64,000 nt of DNA from Roseburia zhanii (GCF_014287635.1 NZ_JACOPH010000015.1:14103-78102); one strand, 5' to 3'; numbered from the stretch's first letter, positions 26,618 through 35,185 are shown. Made by a program: numbers and translations. Notes: generated by a model not told the origin, from the letters alone.

Positions 26618-26643
26618 GTGGGCGAAGTTTTCACTCCGCCCAC
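26618..26643 (-). terminator. Hairpin between the surface module and the DNA-processing genes
   Basis: GTGGGCG / CGCCCAC (26618-26624, 26637-26643), an 8-14 base loop, then CGTTCTTTT on the minus strand. It lies 11 bases after the 29-residue gene and 23 bases before the next start. Probably a partial terminator or attenuator separating the adhesin operon from the block below. Confidence 0.55.
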
Positions 26644-26654
26644 ACAAGCGTTCC

Positions 26655-26744
26655 TTATTTCTTTCTGTTCTTAATCTGCAAGAAGATAAAGCCGCCGATA
26701 ATAAAGGCGACTAATACAACTGCTACGATTGTTTTAGCGTCCAT
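26655..26744 (-). CDS. 29-residue membrane microprotein coupled to the adhesin gene
   Basis: ATG 26744 overlaps the last base of the adhesin TAA and has AAGGAGG upstream inside the adhesin 3' end. Product: MDAKTIVAVVLVAFIIGGFI then a short basic tail, that is, one membrane helix with a positive inside end. Too regular in ribosome site and coupling to be chance. It may help adhesin export or sorting. No family is known to me. Confidence 0.62.
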   Translation of the reverse strand: MDAKTIVAVVLVAFIIGGFIFLQIKNRKK

Positions 26745-29700
26745 TACTCATTGTCCTCCTTCTTCTTTTTTCTGTACGCAACAACGGCTGTGCCGACAAT
26801 ACCGAGGGCAGAAAGTCCCGCAAGTGCCGTCCACAAGCCCACATTGCTGTTATCTCCGGTCTTTGGTGTATCTCTCAGCTCATTGTGCATTTCCACAACG
26901 GTAGTAGAACCGACCTTTACGGTTGCAATCTTATCCGCAGGAAGCACATAGGAAGCAGAAACACTATCCTGAACCTCGGAAATGGTGTAATCGCCGATAC
27001 GAAGTCCCTCGATAATGATTTCGCCGTTCTTATCGGTCGTGAAGCTTCGGTCGTAACCGTTTACTCCTGTAACTCTGAAAGTGAAGCCTTCAACCTTACC
27101 GTCAGAGGAAGTTTTAACGATTTTCAGGTTTCCTTTCATAGCTGTGTTAATAAAGCCGACGCCGGCTTTGTTTTCTACCTCGTAGGTGGTTTCATCTTTT
27201 TCAATGAAAACAGAGTACACACCCTTATCAAGCTCAAAGCCATCCGGTGCTTTGGTTTCTCTTACAAGGTATTTTCCGTAAAGAAGTTCCTTCATCTCGT
27301 AAATACCGGTAGAGGTTTCGGAGAGAGTTCCGATAAGCTCGTCGGCGTCATCCAGTTTACCGTCGCCGTTTACATCTTTGTAAACCTCAAAGGTCGCTCC
27401 TGTCAGCTTGTTGTCCGGGTAATCTTCATCGACCTTAGTCAACTTGATATTGCCGTGAACATACTCATTGACGATTTCGACCTCAATGACCTGAGCGACC
27501 TCGGAGATTTTAACTTCATAAGAAGTTTCATCAAGCACGAAGCCCTCCGGCTGCTCGATTTCTCTTACAAGCCAGTTGCCATACGGTACTTTCTCAAAAG
27601 AAAAGCTACCGTCTTTTTGGGAGGTAGCAGTCATCAAAGCATTTTCTTTTGTAAATTCGGTTTCATCAGCCTTAAACAGACCGATTACAGCACCTCCCAG
27701 TGCTTCGCCGTTTTCGGTAATCTTCTTACCGGAAACAGAACCGTAAATGAGCTTGTTTTCAATCGGCTTGCCGTCATTGACCGCAATCTCAACATTTGCG
27801 GTATCCTGACCGGCATAGCTGAAAGTGAACGGATACTTGGCGTCGGTAAGGATATAATGCTCATCGGTGGCAAGTTCCTTTACATAGTAGCTTCCGAAAG
27901 GAAGGTCGGTTTTGATAACAGCCTTGCCGTTCTCGGAAAGTGAGATAATCTCAATCAGTCCGTCTGCCGGAATAGAAGTACCGCTTGCAGAAACAAGTTC
28001 TTCTGCGGCGAAAAGTCCGAAGCTGATATTCTTCATTTCATCGCCGTTGCCGATATTGAAGATGTCGTTCTTTTCAATAGTCTTTTCAAGACTTACCGCT
28101 ACTTTCTGCCTGTCGTTTACAAAGCTTGTGGCGGTTTCGGTTACAGACACTTCCTGACCGGCATAAGTCAGCTCAACATCGTGAGCTTCTTTGTTGATGA
28201 CCATACCCTCCGGTGCAGTAATTTCAACCACCGTATATTTTCCGAGATAAAGCTCCTTACTCTTGGCAAGTCCGTTTTCATCTGTGGTAACAGTATCTAC
28301 TACCTCGCCCTTTGCATAACGGAGTGTACCGTCGGGAGTGATAATATCTTCTGCTGCGCTAATCTCATAAACTGCACCTGCAAGACCTTTCACTTCATAG
28401 ACAGGCTGATAAATCACATCGGCGTTTTCCACGCCGGAGATATTTACCCCTGAAAACACCTCGCCGGTCTTTTCAATGCTGACTGTACCTTTCTGTGCCA
28501 TATTAGGCTTATCGACCTTAATCACGGTAATACCACCCTCATCGGAAGAATGTTCCTCTGCCACATCAAAGTACACCGGTGTGCTGTCAAGCACATATCC
28601 GTAAGGAGCCTGAACTTCTACAAGAGAATATCCCTTGCCGTATTCCAGTTTTTCCGGTGTCACAAGCTGTCCGTTTGCGTCGGTGTAGAAAGTATCAATC
28701 GTTGTCGGAGTAGGATAAGTGAAGGTCATTGTTACCTGATTGCCGTCAGGGTCAAAGATTTTGAAGCCTGCACCGGCATAAGGAATGTTTTTACCGCTTT
28801 CTGCGTCCACCTTGACAACCTTGATATAGCTTTCAAAGTTTGCGTTGTTGATAAGATAGCGGTAGGTCTGTCCGTCCTGAGCAATGAACACATCAAAGTT
28901 CTTCATCAGCTCACGACCTTCCCAACCGGAGGTCTGATGAACGGTATATACGCCGTAAGGCATATCCTTTGTCTGCCCGAAACCGTTTTCATCACAGACA
29001 ATGACATCTCTTTCATCTTCTTCTGCTGCGTCAAAACTGCCGGAAGATTTGAGATAGATTTCAAAGGTTGCTCCGTTTTCCGGTGTTTCAATCTGAGTTT
29101 CGCCGTCATCGGTGTGCTTGATAATGGCGATATTGCCTTTCATAACCTGTTCGGTAACATCATTTGCTGTCTGATTGTGTTCCACCGTATAAAGCTGCGG
29201 TTCAGCACCGACCTTGTGAACAGTCGTATCAAGCAGATAACCCTCGGACGGCGTGATTTCACGGATTGTCCAGTCATTATCACAGACATATTCCTTTGTG
29301 GTAAACTGCCCGTTCTTATCCGTCACATACTTGTCCACAAGGGTTTCGCCTTTATAGATACCGTAAACTGCTCCGGCAAGGGTAGCGTCGCCCTGCGGTG
29401 TGCCTTCCTCTCGGTCGCTCTTTGTTACGGTTACGCTGAACTTTTTGAGAATGTTCGTGAAGTTTCTTGTGGTTACTTCTTTCCAGTTAATCGGTGCGGT
29501 CTGATTTGCAGGCACAACATAACGGATTGCGGTATCCACTTCCTCAATGGTGTATGGGGTAGTGCCGCTGATAAGCACATCATCAAAAGAAGCAACACCG
29601 TTCTTATCTGTCACGGCATACTCATCGACAGCAATACCGGAAAGAGATGTGCCGTAAAGATGGAAGGTAACGCCCTCAACCAAGTTATCCTCAGAAGATT

Positions 29701-30994
29701 TGATGACCTGAAGATTACCTCTTTTGAGAACATTATTGAAATTGACCTTTGACACCTGACCGGCAACAACAGTTACTCTGTGAACCTCCTGCGGAACATA
29801 TTTGTCGATAGACTGTTCTGTTACCGTGTAAACACCGGGCATAAGGTTATCCAGTTGGAATTTACCGCCGTTTGCGGTTGTTACAGTCTGATTGACACCG
29901 TTACCGCTTATGGTAAACTGAATGCCGTCAACCTTTCCGTCCTCACTTGTCTTTACAATCTGACAAGAGCCGTAGCTTACCTTCATTTTGACAAAGCCGC
30001 TGACAGGGTCACTGACCTCCTGAGCATAAGTGACCACATCCTGAATGCCGTTTCCGTTCTGATGGATACCGTCAGACCATACGACAACACCTCTGCGGAC
30101 ACCGTTCTTTTTTGCGGCTGTGATGGTAAATTCCTTGCTCGGAGCTTTCTCCATCGAAACAGTCAATTTGTTTCCGCTGACAGAGAAAGAAACCCCGTCA
30201 ATGTTTGCCGAGAAGTTGTAATTGCCAAGCACACCGTTTGTATCGGTGAGAGTAGCAACATACTTGCTTCCGTTCCATTCAAGCTCGTTTACCTTTGCAG
30301 AACCGCTTGACCTTGTGCAGAAGCTCGGCACTTTGGTGTGATTCTGAACACTTGTTACCATACTGTTGTAGTACGACAAGATTTTACTGCGGAGTGGGTG
30401 TGCAGTGCTTACACATTCAAGCACGGCATTGTATCCGCTGGTAGAAACGTGATTAAAGCCTGCGTCTCTTTCTCCGACAATCGTTTCCCAAATCAAAATC
30501 TGAGTGGCATAAGCGTGTGCGATGCAGTTTGCGTCGCTTTCATTCTGCGACTTCCAGCTTGTCGAAATACCTCCACGGTAGCCGTACTGCAAGATACGAC
30601 CGATAAGCAGGCGAATGTCATCGCCGGAAATCGTTCCGTTCGGGCTGATGTTATTAAAGAAGTTCTCGTCCTTTTCGGTGAGAGTATCTCCAGTCCGCTG
30701 ACCTGTACCCGGTTCAATACAGTAGGCAATATTGCCCGAATACGAACCCATTGCACGAAGTCCTGTATATTTTGTGGACAAGCCTTTCCAACCGTTCATA
30801 TAGTTGAGATTGCCGTGTCCCCATTCGCCGTTGTTATTGGTATCTCCGCTTCGGGGATAATCGACGAGGTACACATCGGCTTTTTCTCCTACGGCTGCAA
30901 AGGCTGTCGTTGCCCCAATGCCCGTAAAAGCAGTAAGGCTCATAACCGCCGCCAACATAAGCGAGACGGCTTTCTTGAATTTTGTTTTAACCAT
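26744..30994 (-). CDS. Large Cna-B/SpaA-like surface adhesin with thioester domain
   Basis: 1416 residues from ATG 30994 (AAGGAGG at 8). Signal peptide (KKAVSLMLAAVMSLTAFTG, ending AFAA). An N-terminal TQXA-type domain with AYCIEPGTG carries the thioester Cys. Many Cna-B/SpaA repeats follow, with the recurring GAVYGIY, KVGAEPQLY and PYGSYYVKE styles and isopeptide-forming Lys and Asn/Glu. The C-terminus is DTPKTGDNS, a hydrophobic helix and YRKKKKE. The sorting signal is TPKTG rather than LPXTG. It probably mediates cell contact during mating or adhesion to the host. Confidence 0.9.
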   Translation of the reverse strand: MVKTKFKKAVSLMLAAVMSLTAFTGIGATTAFAAVGEKADVYLVDYPRSGDTNNNGEWGHGNLNYMNGWKGLSTKYTGLRAMGSYSGNIAYCIEPGTGQRTGDTLTEKDENFFNNISPNGTISGDDIRLLIGRILQYGYRGGISTSWKSQNESDANCIAHAYATQILIWETIVGERDAGFNHVSTSGYNAVLECVSTAHPLRSKILSYYNSMVTSVQNHTKVPSFCTRSSGSAKVNELEWNGSKYVATLTDTNGVLGNYNFSANIDGVSFSVSGNKLTVSMEKAPSKEFTITAAKKNGVRRGVVVWSDGIHQNGNGIQDVVTYAQEVSDPVSGFVKMKVSYGSCQIVKTSEDGKVDGIQFTISGNGVNQTVTTANGGKFQLDNLMPGVYTVTEQSIDKYVPQEVHRVTVVAGQVSKVNFNNVLKRGNLQVIKSSEDNLVEGVTFHLYGTSLSGIAVDEYAVTDKNGVASFDDVLISGTTPYTIEEVDTAIRYVVPANQTAPINWKEVTTRNFTNILKKFSVTVTKSDREEGTPQGDATLAGAVYGIYKGETLVDKYVTDKNGQFTTKEYVCDNDWTIREITPSEGYLLDTTVHKVGAEPQLYTVEHNQTANDVTEQVMKGNIAIIKHTDDGETQIETPENGATFEIYLKSSGSFDAAEEDERDVIVCDENGFGQTKDMPYGVYTVHQTSGWEGRELMKNFDVFIAQDGQTYRYLINNANFESYIKVVKVDAESGKNIPYAGAGFKIFDPDGNQVTMTFTYPTPTTIDTFYTDANGQLVTPEKLEYGKGYSLVEVQAPYGYVLDSTPVYFDVAEEHSSDEGGITVIKVDKPNMAQKGTVSIEKTGEVFSGVNISGVENADVIYQPVYEVKGLAGAVYEISAAEDIITPDGTLRYAKGEVVDTVTTDENGLAKSKELYLGKYTVVEITAPEGMVINKEAHDVELTYAGQEVSVTETATSFVNDRQKVAVSLEKTIEKNDIFNIGNGDEMKNISFGLFAAEELVSASGTSIPADGLIEIISLSENGKAVIKTDLPFGSYYVKELATDEHYILTDAKYPFTFSYAGQDTANVEIAVNDGKPIENKLIYGSVSGKKITENGEALGGAVIGLFKADETEFTKENALMTATSQKDGSFSFEKVPYGNWLVREIEQPEGFVLDETSYEVKISEVAQVIEVEIVNEYVHGNIKLTKVDEDYPDNKLTGATFEVYKDVNGDGKLDDADELIGTLSETSTGIYEMKELLYGKYLVRETKAPDGFELDKGVYSVFIEKDETTYEVENKAGVGFINTAMKGNLKIVKTSSDGKVEGFTFRVTGVNGYDRSFTTDKNGEIIIEGLRIGDYTISEVQDSVSASYVLPADKIATVKVGSTTVVEMHNELRDTPKTGDNSNVGLWTALAGLSALGIVGTAVVAYRKKKKEDNE

Positions 30995-31020
30995 TGCGTT
31001 TTCCTCCTTGAAATGCAAAA

Positions 31021-31044
31021 ACGCACCGATTTTACTCAGTGCGT
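31021..31044 (-). terminator. Weak hairpin between lipoprotein and adhesin genes
   Basis: ACGCAC / GTGCGT (31021-31026, 31039-31044) followed on the minus strand by TTTTTG. Likely gives partial termination after the lipoprotein gene before the adhesin ribosome site. Confidence 0.5.
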
Positions 31045-31064
31045 CCGCTTAAAATTATTTTGTT

Positions 31065-31769
31065 TTAGCAGTAGCCGATATAGATGTTGTAATCCGTATC
31101 GGATAGCTTTTCTGTCCATATCCACACAGCGGTAAAACCCTCGCTGTTCTTGTATCGGTTCAGTCTGCTTTCAATATCAGACTTGATACCGCTTCGGTTA
31201 GGATTTGCGGATATGGGGTTGTCCCAACATTCTGTCGCCGTGATGTCAAGAGAAAGCCCTATGCTTACCGCATACTCTTTTGCGTAACTAACATAAGGGC
31301 TGACATCGAATGTCTGCTTGTGCGGCTCTGTCGGTTTCGGTTCTGCCGGCTTTTCAGTCGGTTTTTCAACCGGCTTTTGTTCGGCAGTTGTCTGTTCTTT
31401 TGGCTGTTCCGTTTGTTTTTCGGGTTCAGCCTGCGTGGTTGTCTGCTTCGGTGGCTCTGCCTTTGGCTTTTCGGTTGCAGGAGTATCAGCCGTTTTTTCT
31501 TCCGCCGGTTTTGTCTGAACAGTCGCAACCGTCTGCCTTTCAGCGGTTGATTGGCTTTCTTCTGCCGTAATCGGTGTTTCTTCCTGAACTGTCGTGCTTT
31601 CCGGTTCTTCTGCCGTTTCTTCCTGAGAATCTGTTTCGGTATTACCAGCCGGAAAAGAAGTCTCTGTTTTCGTAATCTCCTGTGCAGCTTCTTTGGCTGT
31701 GTTACCGTTACAACCTACGAGGAAAATCATCAGGCAGGCAAGAACACAAGGTATCAGCCTGTTTTTCAT
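31065..31769 (-). CDS. Surface lipoprotein with Pro/Glu/Thr-rich spacer
   Basis: 234 residues from ATG 31769 (AAAGGAG at 8 bases; an earlier ATG is only 2 bases from it). Lipobox LVGC with Cys20. Residues about 25-145 are a Thr/Glu/Pro/Lys-rich wall-spanning stretch. The C-terminal 85 residues (TFDVSPYVSYAKEYAVSIGLSLD ... YNIYIGYC) form a small folded domain that I do not recognise, with a Cys at the very end. Upstream of the adhesin, probably in its operon. Confidence 0.78.
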   Translation of the reverse strand: MKNRLIPCVLACLMIFLVGCNGNTAKEAAQEITKTETSFPAGNTETDSQEETAEEPESTTVQEETPITAEESQSTAERQTVATVQTKPAEEKTADTPATEKPKAEPPKQTTTQAEPEKQTEQPKEQTTAEQKPVEKPTEKPAEPKPTEPHKQTFDVSPYVSYAKEYAVSIGLSLDITATECWDNPISANPNRSGIKSDIESRLNRYKNSEGFTAVWIWTEKLSDTDYNIYIGYC

Positions 31770-31775
31770 ATCCAT

Positions 31776-32002
31776 CGCTCCTTTCTGCCTTAATCGTAAT
31801 CAAAACCGGTCAAAACATCAAAGGTGCGATTGGCTGAACTTTTTATCGTAGCAGACATTTTGCTTTTGCTCCAAATGTGCGAACCCTTTTATAGACAGCT
31901 ATATGTTATTAGAGATAGATATACTCAAGGGAGATAGAGTATATTTTTCAGCAGGTTAATAGCCGGTATATATAGGGGTTAGAGTGTGAGAAAGGGGGAA
32001 GG
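31776..32002. promoter_or_regulatory. Intergenic control region upstream of the surface module
   Basis: No gene. It holds an 8-bp inverted repeat ATATACTC / GAGTATAT (31919-31926, 31937-31944) overlapping two GAGATAG copies, and AT-rich stretches suited to a promoter for the lipoprotein-adhesin genes. An operator is plausible but not shown. Confidence 0.4.
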
Positions 32003-32947
32003 CTATCGGCTGTCACGGTCGGCTCTGCTTCGCAGAAACTTGTTGTAATGCTCCAATGCCTTGCACACAAAATCCTCCGTTTGGCTTATGGGAATATTCT
32101 TCGGGATAAGCTGTCGAACCCTATCGCCCCTCAAAACAATTTTCTCCCTTTGGTTTGGTTTTTCCTCCGACATAATCGCTTGGATTGCTTCGGTTGTGAG
32201 CTTGCCCTCCTCAAAGAACTTTCGCATACGGATTGTTTGGTCGTGGGACGGGGTTGCGTCGTTCAGGTCGATTTCATCAACCACATCACGCTGACTGTCC
32301 TCATCGAGAAAAGACAATTCAACCGCCGGTCGCATTTTAATTCGCCCCTCATCAACATATTCCAAAAGTTCGGGAACAAGGTTTGTAAGGCGAATATATC
32401 TGCGAACTTGGGTTTGACTGTCACCCGACTGCTCTCCAATTAGTTGTGCTGTTTCTTTTCCGCTTGACTTCCAACCCACTGGGTCGGAAGTTAGGTCTGT
32501 TCTTTTGCCTTGTCTGCTCAATGCTTCCAAACGCATTTTGTAGGCATAGGCTTTTTCCGAGGGAAGTATCTGCGACCTTTGGTAGTTGCTCTCAACCATT
32601 AAAATCGTGGCTTCGTCTCGGTTCAGTTCAACGACCTCACAACGGAGAGTATCAAACCCGGCAAGCTCACAGGCTCGCTTTCGTCTGTGTCCCGATATGA
32701 GTTCGTATCTGCCGTCCTCTTTCTGCCTTACCGTCGCCGGAGTGATTACCCCTCGTTCCTTAATACTCTCAATGAGCTGTGCCATATCCTCGTCATCACG
32801 CACCTTAAAAGGGTGGTCGGGGAAATCGTCAATCTCAGTCAAGGGAATATCTCGGATTTTTGAAAGTTTTTCTTCATCTCTCTGTTCCTGCGTCGAGAAT
32901 AAGTCATCGAGCTTCGTGAGAGTGAAGTCGCTCTTTCTTCCTGCCAT
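32003..32947 (-). CDS. ICE-borne ParB/Spo0J-family partition protein
   Basis: 314 residues. N-terminal ParB nuclease-like/CTPase fold with EDMAQLIESIKERGVITPATV and LISGHRRKRACELAGF (the GxRR box). Helix-turn-helix region around 160-195 (QLIGEQSGDSQTQVRRYIRL). Lacks close similarity to the chromosomal ParB at 38248-39174. Overlaps the ICE ParA gene by 44 bases. Plasmid-type segregation or replication control of the excised ICE circle is the likely role. Confidence 0.85.
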   Translation of the reverse strand: MAGRKSDFTLTKLDDLFSTQEQRDEEKLSKIRDIPLTEIDDFPDHPFKVRDDEDMAQLIESIKERGVITPATVRQKEDGRYELISGHRRKRACELAGFDTLRCEVVELNRDEATILMVESNYQRSQILPSEKAYAYKMRLEALSRQGKRTDLTSDPVGWKSSGKETAQLIGEQSGDSQTQVRRYIRLTNLVPELLEYVDEGRIKMRPAVELSFLDEDSQRDVVDEIDLNDATPSHDQTIRMRKFFEEGKLTTEAIQAIMSEEKPNQREKIVLRGDRVRQLIPKNIPISQTEDFVCKALEHYNKFLRSRADRDSR

Positions 32948-33728
32948 CGGCTAACACCTCCTTTGTAAATTCGGTGTACGCTTTTGACACCGTGCTGCCC
33001 GGTTCGTAGGCAAAAATGCTCTTGCCTTTGGAAGAAGTCTCTGCGGCTTTTACGGCAATCGGGATATATGTTCGATACATCTTGATTTGACTACCGAAGT
33101 TCTCTCTCAGAGCTTCTACCGTGCTTTTGGCGAGGTTGGTACGGCTATCCACCAAAGTGAGAAGCATACCGTCAATCTTTAAGCCCGGATTGATACGCTT
33201 CTTAACTCGTGAAATGGTCTGAACAAGCTGCGTCATACCTTTTGCCGGTAAATACTGAGCCTGAACAGGAATTATTACGCTGTCTGCCGCAGATAGAGCA
33301 TTGATTGTTACCATTCCGAGGGAAGGCATACAATCTATTAAGATATAGTCGTATTTCTCCTTCACTTCGCTGAGATAGTTTCTCAATGCCGTCTCTCTGC
33401 TCATTGCGTTGACAAGGTTAAACTCCATTGCTGAAAGCTCAAGGTTTGCCGGAATAAGGTCAACACCTTCGTCGTGGTGCAGAATACCGACCGTAGGGTC
33501 ATTCATCGTTTCATTTATGACATCTGTGAGTTTCGTTGCAAGCGTGATACCCAAGTTGTCTGTATCCTGCCAACCGAGACAAGTGGTTAAGTCGCCCTGT
33601 GGGTCTGCGTCTATGAGCAGCACTTTCTTTCCCTGCATTGCAAGACCGACGCCGAGGTTTACCGTAGTGGTCGTCTTTCCAACTCCGCCTTTTTGATTGC
33701 ATATCGCAATCGTTTTGCAGTTCGACAC
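32904..33728 (-). CDS. ICE-borne ParA ATPase
   Basis: 274 residues from GTG 33728 (AAAGGAGG at 9). Deviant Walker A CNQKGGVGKTTT at residue 10, DPQGDLT switch, LIDCMPSLG Walker B. No N-terminal DNA-binding extension, so a type Ib/Soj-like ParA. Pairs with the overlapping ParB gene. The structured non-coding region upstream may carry its centromere or promoter control. Confidence 0.9.
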   Translation of the reverse strand: MSNCKTIAICNQKGGVGKTTTTVNLGVGLAMQGKKVLLIDADPQGDLTTCLGWQDTDNLGITLATKLTDVINETMNDPTVGILHHDEGVDLIPANLELSAMEFNLVNAMSRETALRNYLSEVKEKYDYILIDCMPSLGMVTINALSAADSVIIPVQAQYLPAKGMTQLVQTISRVKKRINPGLKIDGMLLTLVDSRTNLAKSTVEALRENFGSQIKMYRTYIPIAVKAAETSSKGKSIFAYEPGSTVSKAYTEFTKEVLADGRKKERLHSHEAR

Positions 33729-33754
33729 TTTGTGCGTCCTCCTTTCGTGAAATT

Positions 33755-34149
33755 CATAGCCATCGCAGTATGGCTATGTACTTGACCGGCTCATTTCCTA
33801 ACCGGTCGGGCAATATTTGTTCTCAACACCCCTTGCCGAGCAATAAGCTCACGGGAAGTCACTAAGGAACAGACTGCTAATCTGTATCATAGGAATTTCA
33901 CCTCTGCCGGGTACTCCGCCAGCTCCGTAGAGAAGTATCATTATCCTTCTGACTGTCATCGCCGTAACAGGGGCAACCTGTTACCTATACCGGGAGTTCT
34001 CGCTGTTCTGCAATGCAGAAGTCACGGCGTACCCGATAAGGTGGCTAAAATCATCAGAATTAAAGTCTTAGTGAATGGTTTATTCAGTTGTCAAAATACA
34101 AGTGAAAGGGCTGACCTTTTCGTGGCTCGGAATTAACCCCTTCACTTGT
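33755..34149 (-). ncRNA. Candidate structured RNA or centromere/origin region upstream of ICE parA
   Basis: No reading frame, but at least nine perfect or near-perfect stems. They include 33755-33763/33770-33778 (9 bp), 33784-33789/33802-33807, 33869-33873/33881-33885, a nested junction 33908-33913/34030-34035 enclosing 33960-33963/34026-34029, which encloses 33964-33971/33977-33984 and 34006-34011/34015-34020, and 34098-34110/34137-34149 (13 bp, one mismatch). Nested pairing favours an RNA leader; the simple repeats near parA could be ParB operators. Strand is assumed from parA. Confidence 0.5.
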
Positions 34150-34180
34150 TTGAAATGGGAGAGCGTTTTTGGGGGGTGTT

Positions 34181-34211
34181 TTTTCAAAATTTCTTGAAAA
34201 TTTTTTTGCTA
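34181..34211 (+). terminator. AT-rich hairpin with T-run
   Basis: TTTTCAA / TTGAAAA (34181-34187, 34194-34200) followed by T7 on the plus strand. No plus-strand gene ends here, so its role is unclear. It may bound the structured region. Confidence 0.3.
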
Positions 34212-34284
34212 ACAAAAAAAGCCACCTACTTTCCTCTTAATTGAGGTCAATAGACGGCGGGTAGAAATATTCATAATTTTGGTG

Positions 34285-34290
34285 TATAAT
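34285..34290 (+). promoter_or_regulatory. -10 box for the DUF3784 gene
   Basis: TATAAT 49 bases before the ATG at 34339, preceded by a T and followed by an AT-rich start region. The -35 is poor. Confidence 0.5.
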
Positions 34291-34338
34291 AGGAAATTAA
34301 GAGAAAGACAAATTTGAATTTTTTGTGGAGGTGTTTAT

Positions 34339-34560
34339 ATGATATTCCTAAAGGTATTGGCTGTAGTTCTGGGATTGGCATTCCTTCTGTTTGGATACTT
34401 CATTTACTTTAAAAAGAAATACAATCTTATCAACGGTTTTGAGGCGGATTTCAAAGCCGGTCGGAAGAAAGAAGAATACGCAAAGAAAGTGGGAATGATA
34501 GAGTTTGTTGTTGGTATAGTTCTGCTTATCACAGGTGTTGCACTTATTCTGTTTGCCTAA
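34339..34560 (+). CDS. DUF3784-like small membrane protein
   Basis: 73 residues with two membrane helices (about 2-24 and 50-72) joined by a charged loop, KKKYNLINGFEADFKAGRKKEEYAKKVG. The 'LInGf..' motif after the first helix is the DUF3784 hallmark. GGAGGTG precedes the ATG. A monocistronic plus-strand gene with its own promoter and terminator; function unknown. Confidence 0.78.
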   Translation: MIFLKVLAVVLGLAFLLFGYFIYFKKKYNLINGFEADFKAGRKKEEYAKKVGMIEFVVGIVLLITGVALILFA

Positions 34561-34595
34561 TAAATTCTAGTTTGTCTAACTTACTCTAAATTAGC

Positions 34596-34627
34596 AAAGA
34601 CCGCTTACAAAAGTGTAGGCGGTCTTT
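34596..34627. terminator. Bidirectional terminator
   Basis: AAAGACCGCTTACA / TGTAGGCGGTCTTT, a 14-bp stem with one G-T pair and a 4-base loop. It separates the convergent DUF3784 gene and the small minus-strand gene. Confidence 0.85.
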
Positions 34628-34635
34628 ATTCGTGT

Positions 34636-34815
34636 TCAGATATATTTGATTTTGAACTTTCTTTTCTTGGCTGAAAGCACCTTGCAAATAATATCATCTG
34701 CTGCGTCCGTGTATCTGCCTTGTGCTATCAGGCTGTTCTTCAAACGGATAAGTGATTGCAGCACTTCGCTGTATTCGTCCTTGGAAAGGTATAAATGATA
34801 TTTTTGTTCTTTCAA
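34636..34815 (-). CDS. Small conserved ICE protein, paralogue of the 10441-10644 product
   Basis: 59 residues from a TTG at 34815 that has AGGAGG at 8 bases; a GTG at 34824 overlaps the ribosome site. KYHLYLSKDEYSEVLQSLIRLKNSLIAQG, then YTDAADDIICKVLSAKKRKFKI. It shares the TDA-x-DD-x-I-x-KV and K-KFK segments with the protein next to VirD4. Function unknown. Confidence 0.7.
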   Translation of the reverse strand: MKEQKYHLYLSKDEYSEVLQSLIRLKNSLIAQGRYTDAADDIICKVLSAKKRKFKIKYI

Positions 34816-34930
34816 AACAACCACCTCCTGTTACCGCAATTATATAATAAGAAATGGCATAGAAGTAGTGTGCGATTGTCGCTTGACCACCCCTAAATGA
34901 ACGAATTAACAGGGTAACGAACGCCTTATT

Positions 34931-35092
34931 CATTAGCAGGAATTTTGCTCGAATTTTTCTGCCATTAGCAGAGAGGGCATTTTCATTAGCAAAATAGCGA
35001 AAATCCTGCTAATTTTTATTAGCAAGTCGTTCACCTGAAAGGCGGACGACATTCGTCCTAATTTCCATTAGCTGACGGAGATTTTGCTAATG
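34931..35092. repeat. Iteron-like CATTAGCA cluster at the ICE end
   Basis: Seven copies of (C)ATTAGC(A) in 162 bases: direct at 34931, 34963, 34984, 35017 (TATTAGCA) and 35066 (CATTAGCT); inverted at 35007 (TGCTAAT) and 35085 (TGCTAATG). The copies at 35007-35013 and 35018-35024 form a 7-bp hairpin. The 330-base stretch 34825-35142 has no convincing gene. Could be recombinase or Xis arm sites, or a replication iteron set. Confidence 0.6.
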
Positions 35093-35142
35093 AAAATCTG
35101 TGAATTTTACGATTTTTCACTTTTTCCGTAAAAATGAAAAAA

Positions 35143-35178
35143 CGCCGGAAACCCTTGATTTTACTGGGTTTTCCGGCG
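35143..35178 (-). terminator. Terminator of tRNA-Arg
   Basis: CGCCGGAAACCC / GGGTTTTCCGGCG with a TTGATTTTACT loop and, on the minus strand, a T6 run. Begins 8 bases after the tRNA 3' end. The central AAACCC-N11-GGGTTT (35149-35171) recurs exactly at 35395-35417. Confidence 0.8.
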
Positions 35179-35185
35179 GAGTTTT

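Noticed and set aside
26885..29752. Two long plus-strand frames (352 and 400 codons) opposite the adhesin
   Set aside because: They mirror the repetitive Cna-B coding sequence; the repeats themselves keep the antisense frame open.
33869..33885. Stem-loop resembling a tRNA-Ser anticodon arm (CTGCTAA loop)
   Set aside because: No acceptor, D- or T-arm around it; treated as one stem of the structured region.
34931..35092. CATTAGCA repeats as a possible CRISPR array
   Set aside because: Repeats are only 8 bp, occur in both orientations and have irregular spacing; no cas genes.
30..35150. Integrase or excisionase gene for the ICE
   Set aside because: I looked for tyrosine and serine recombinase signatures in all ICE proteins and found none; the gene must be outside the window.
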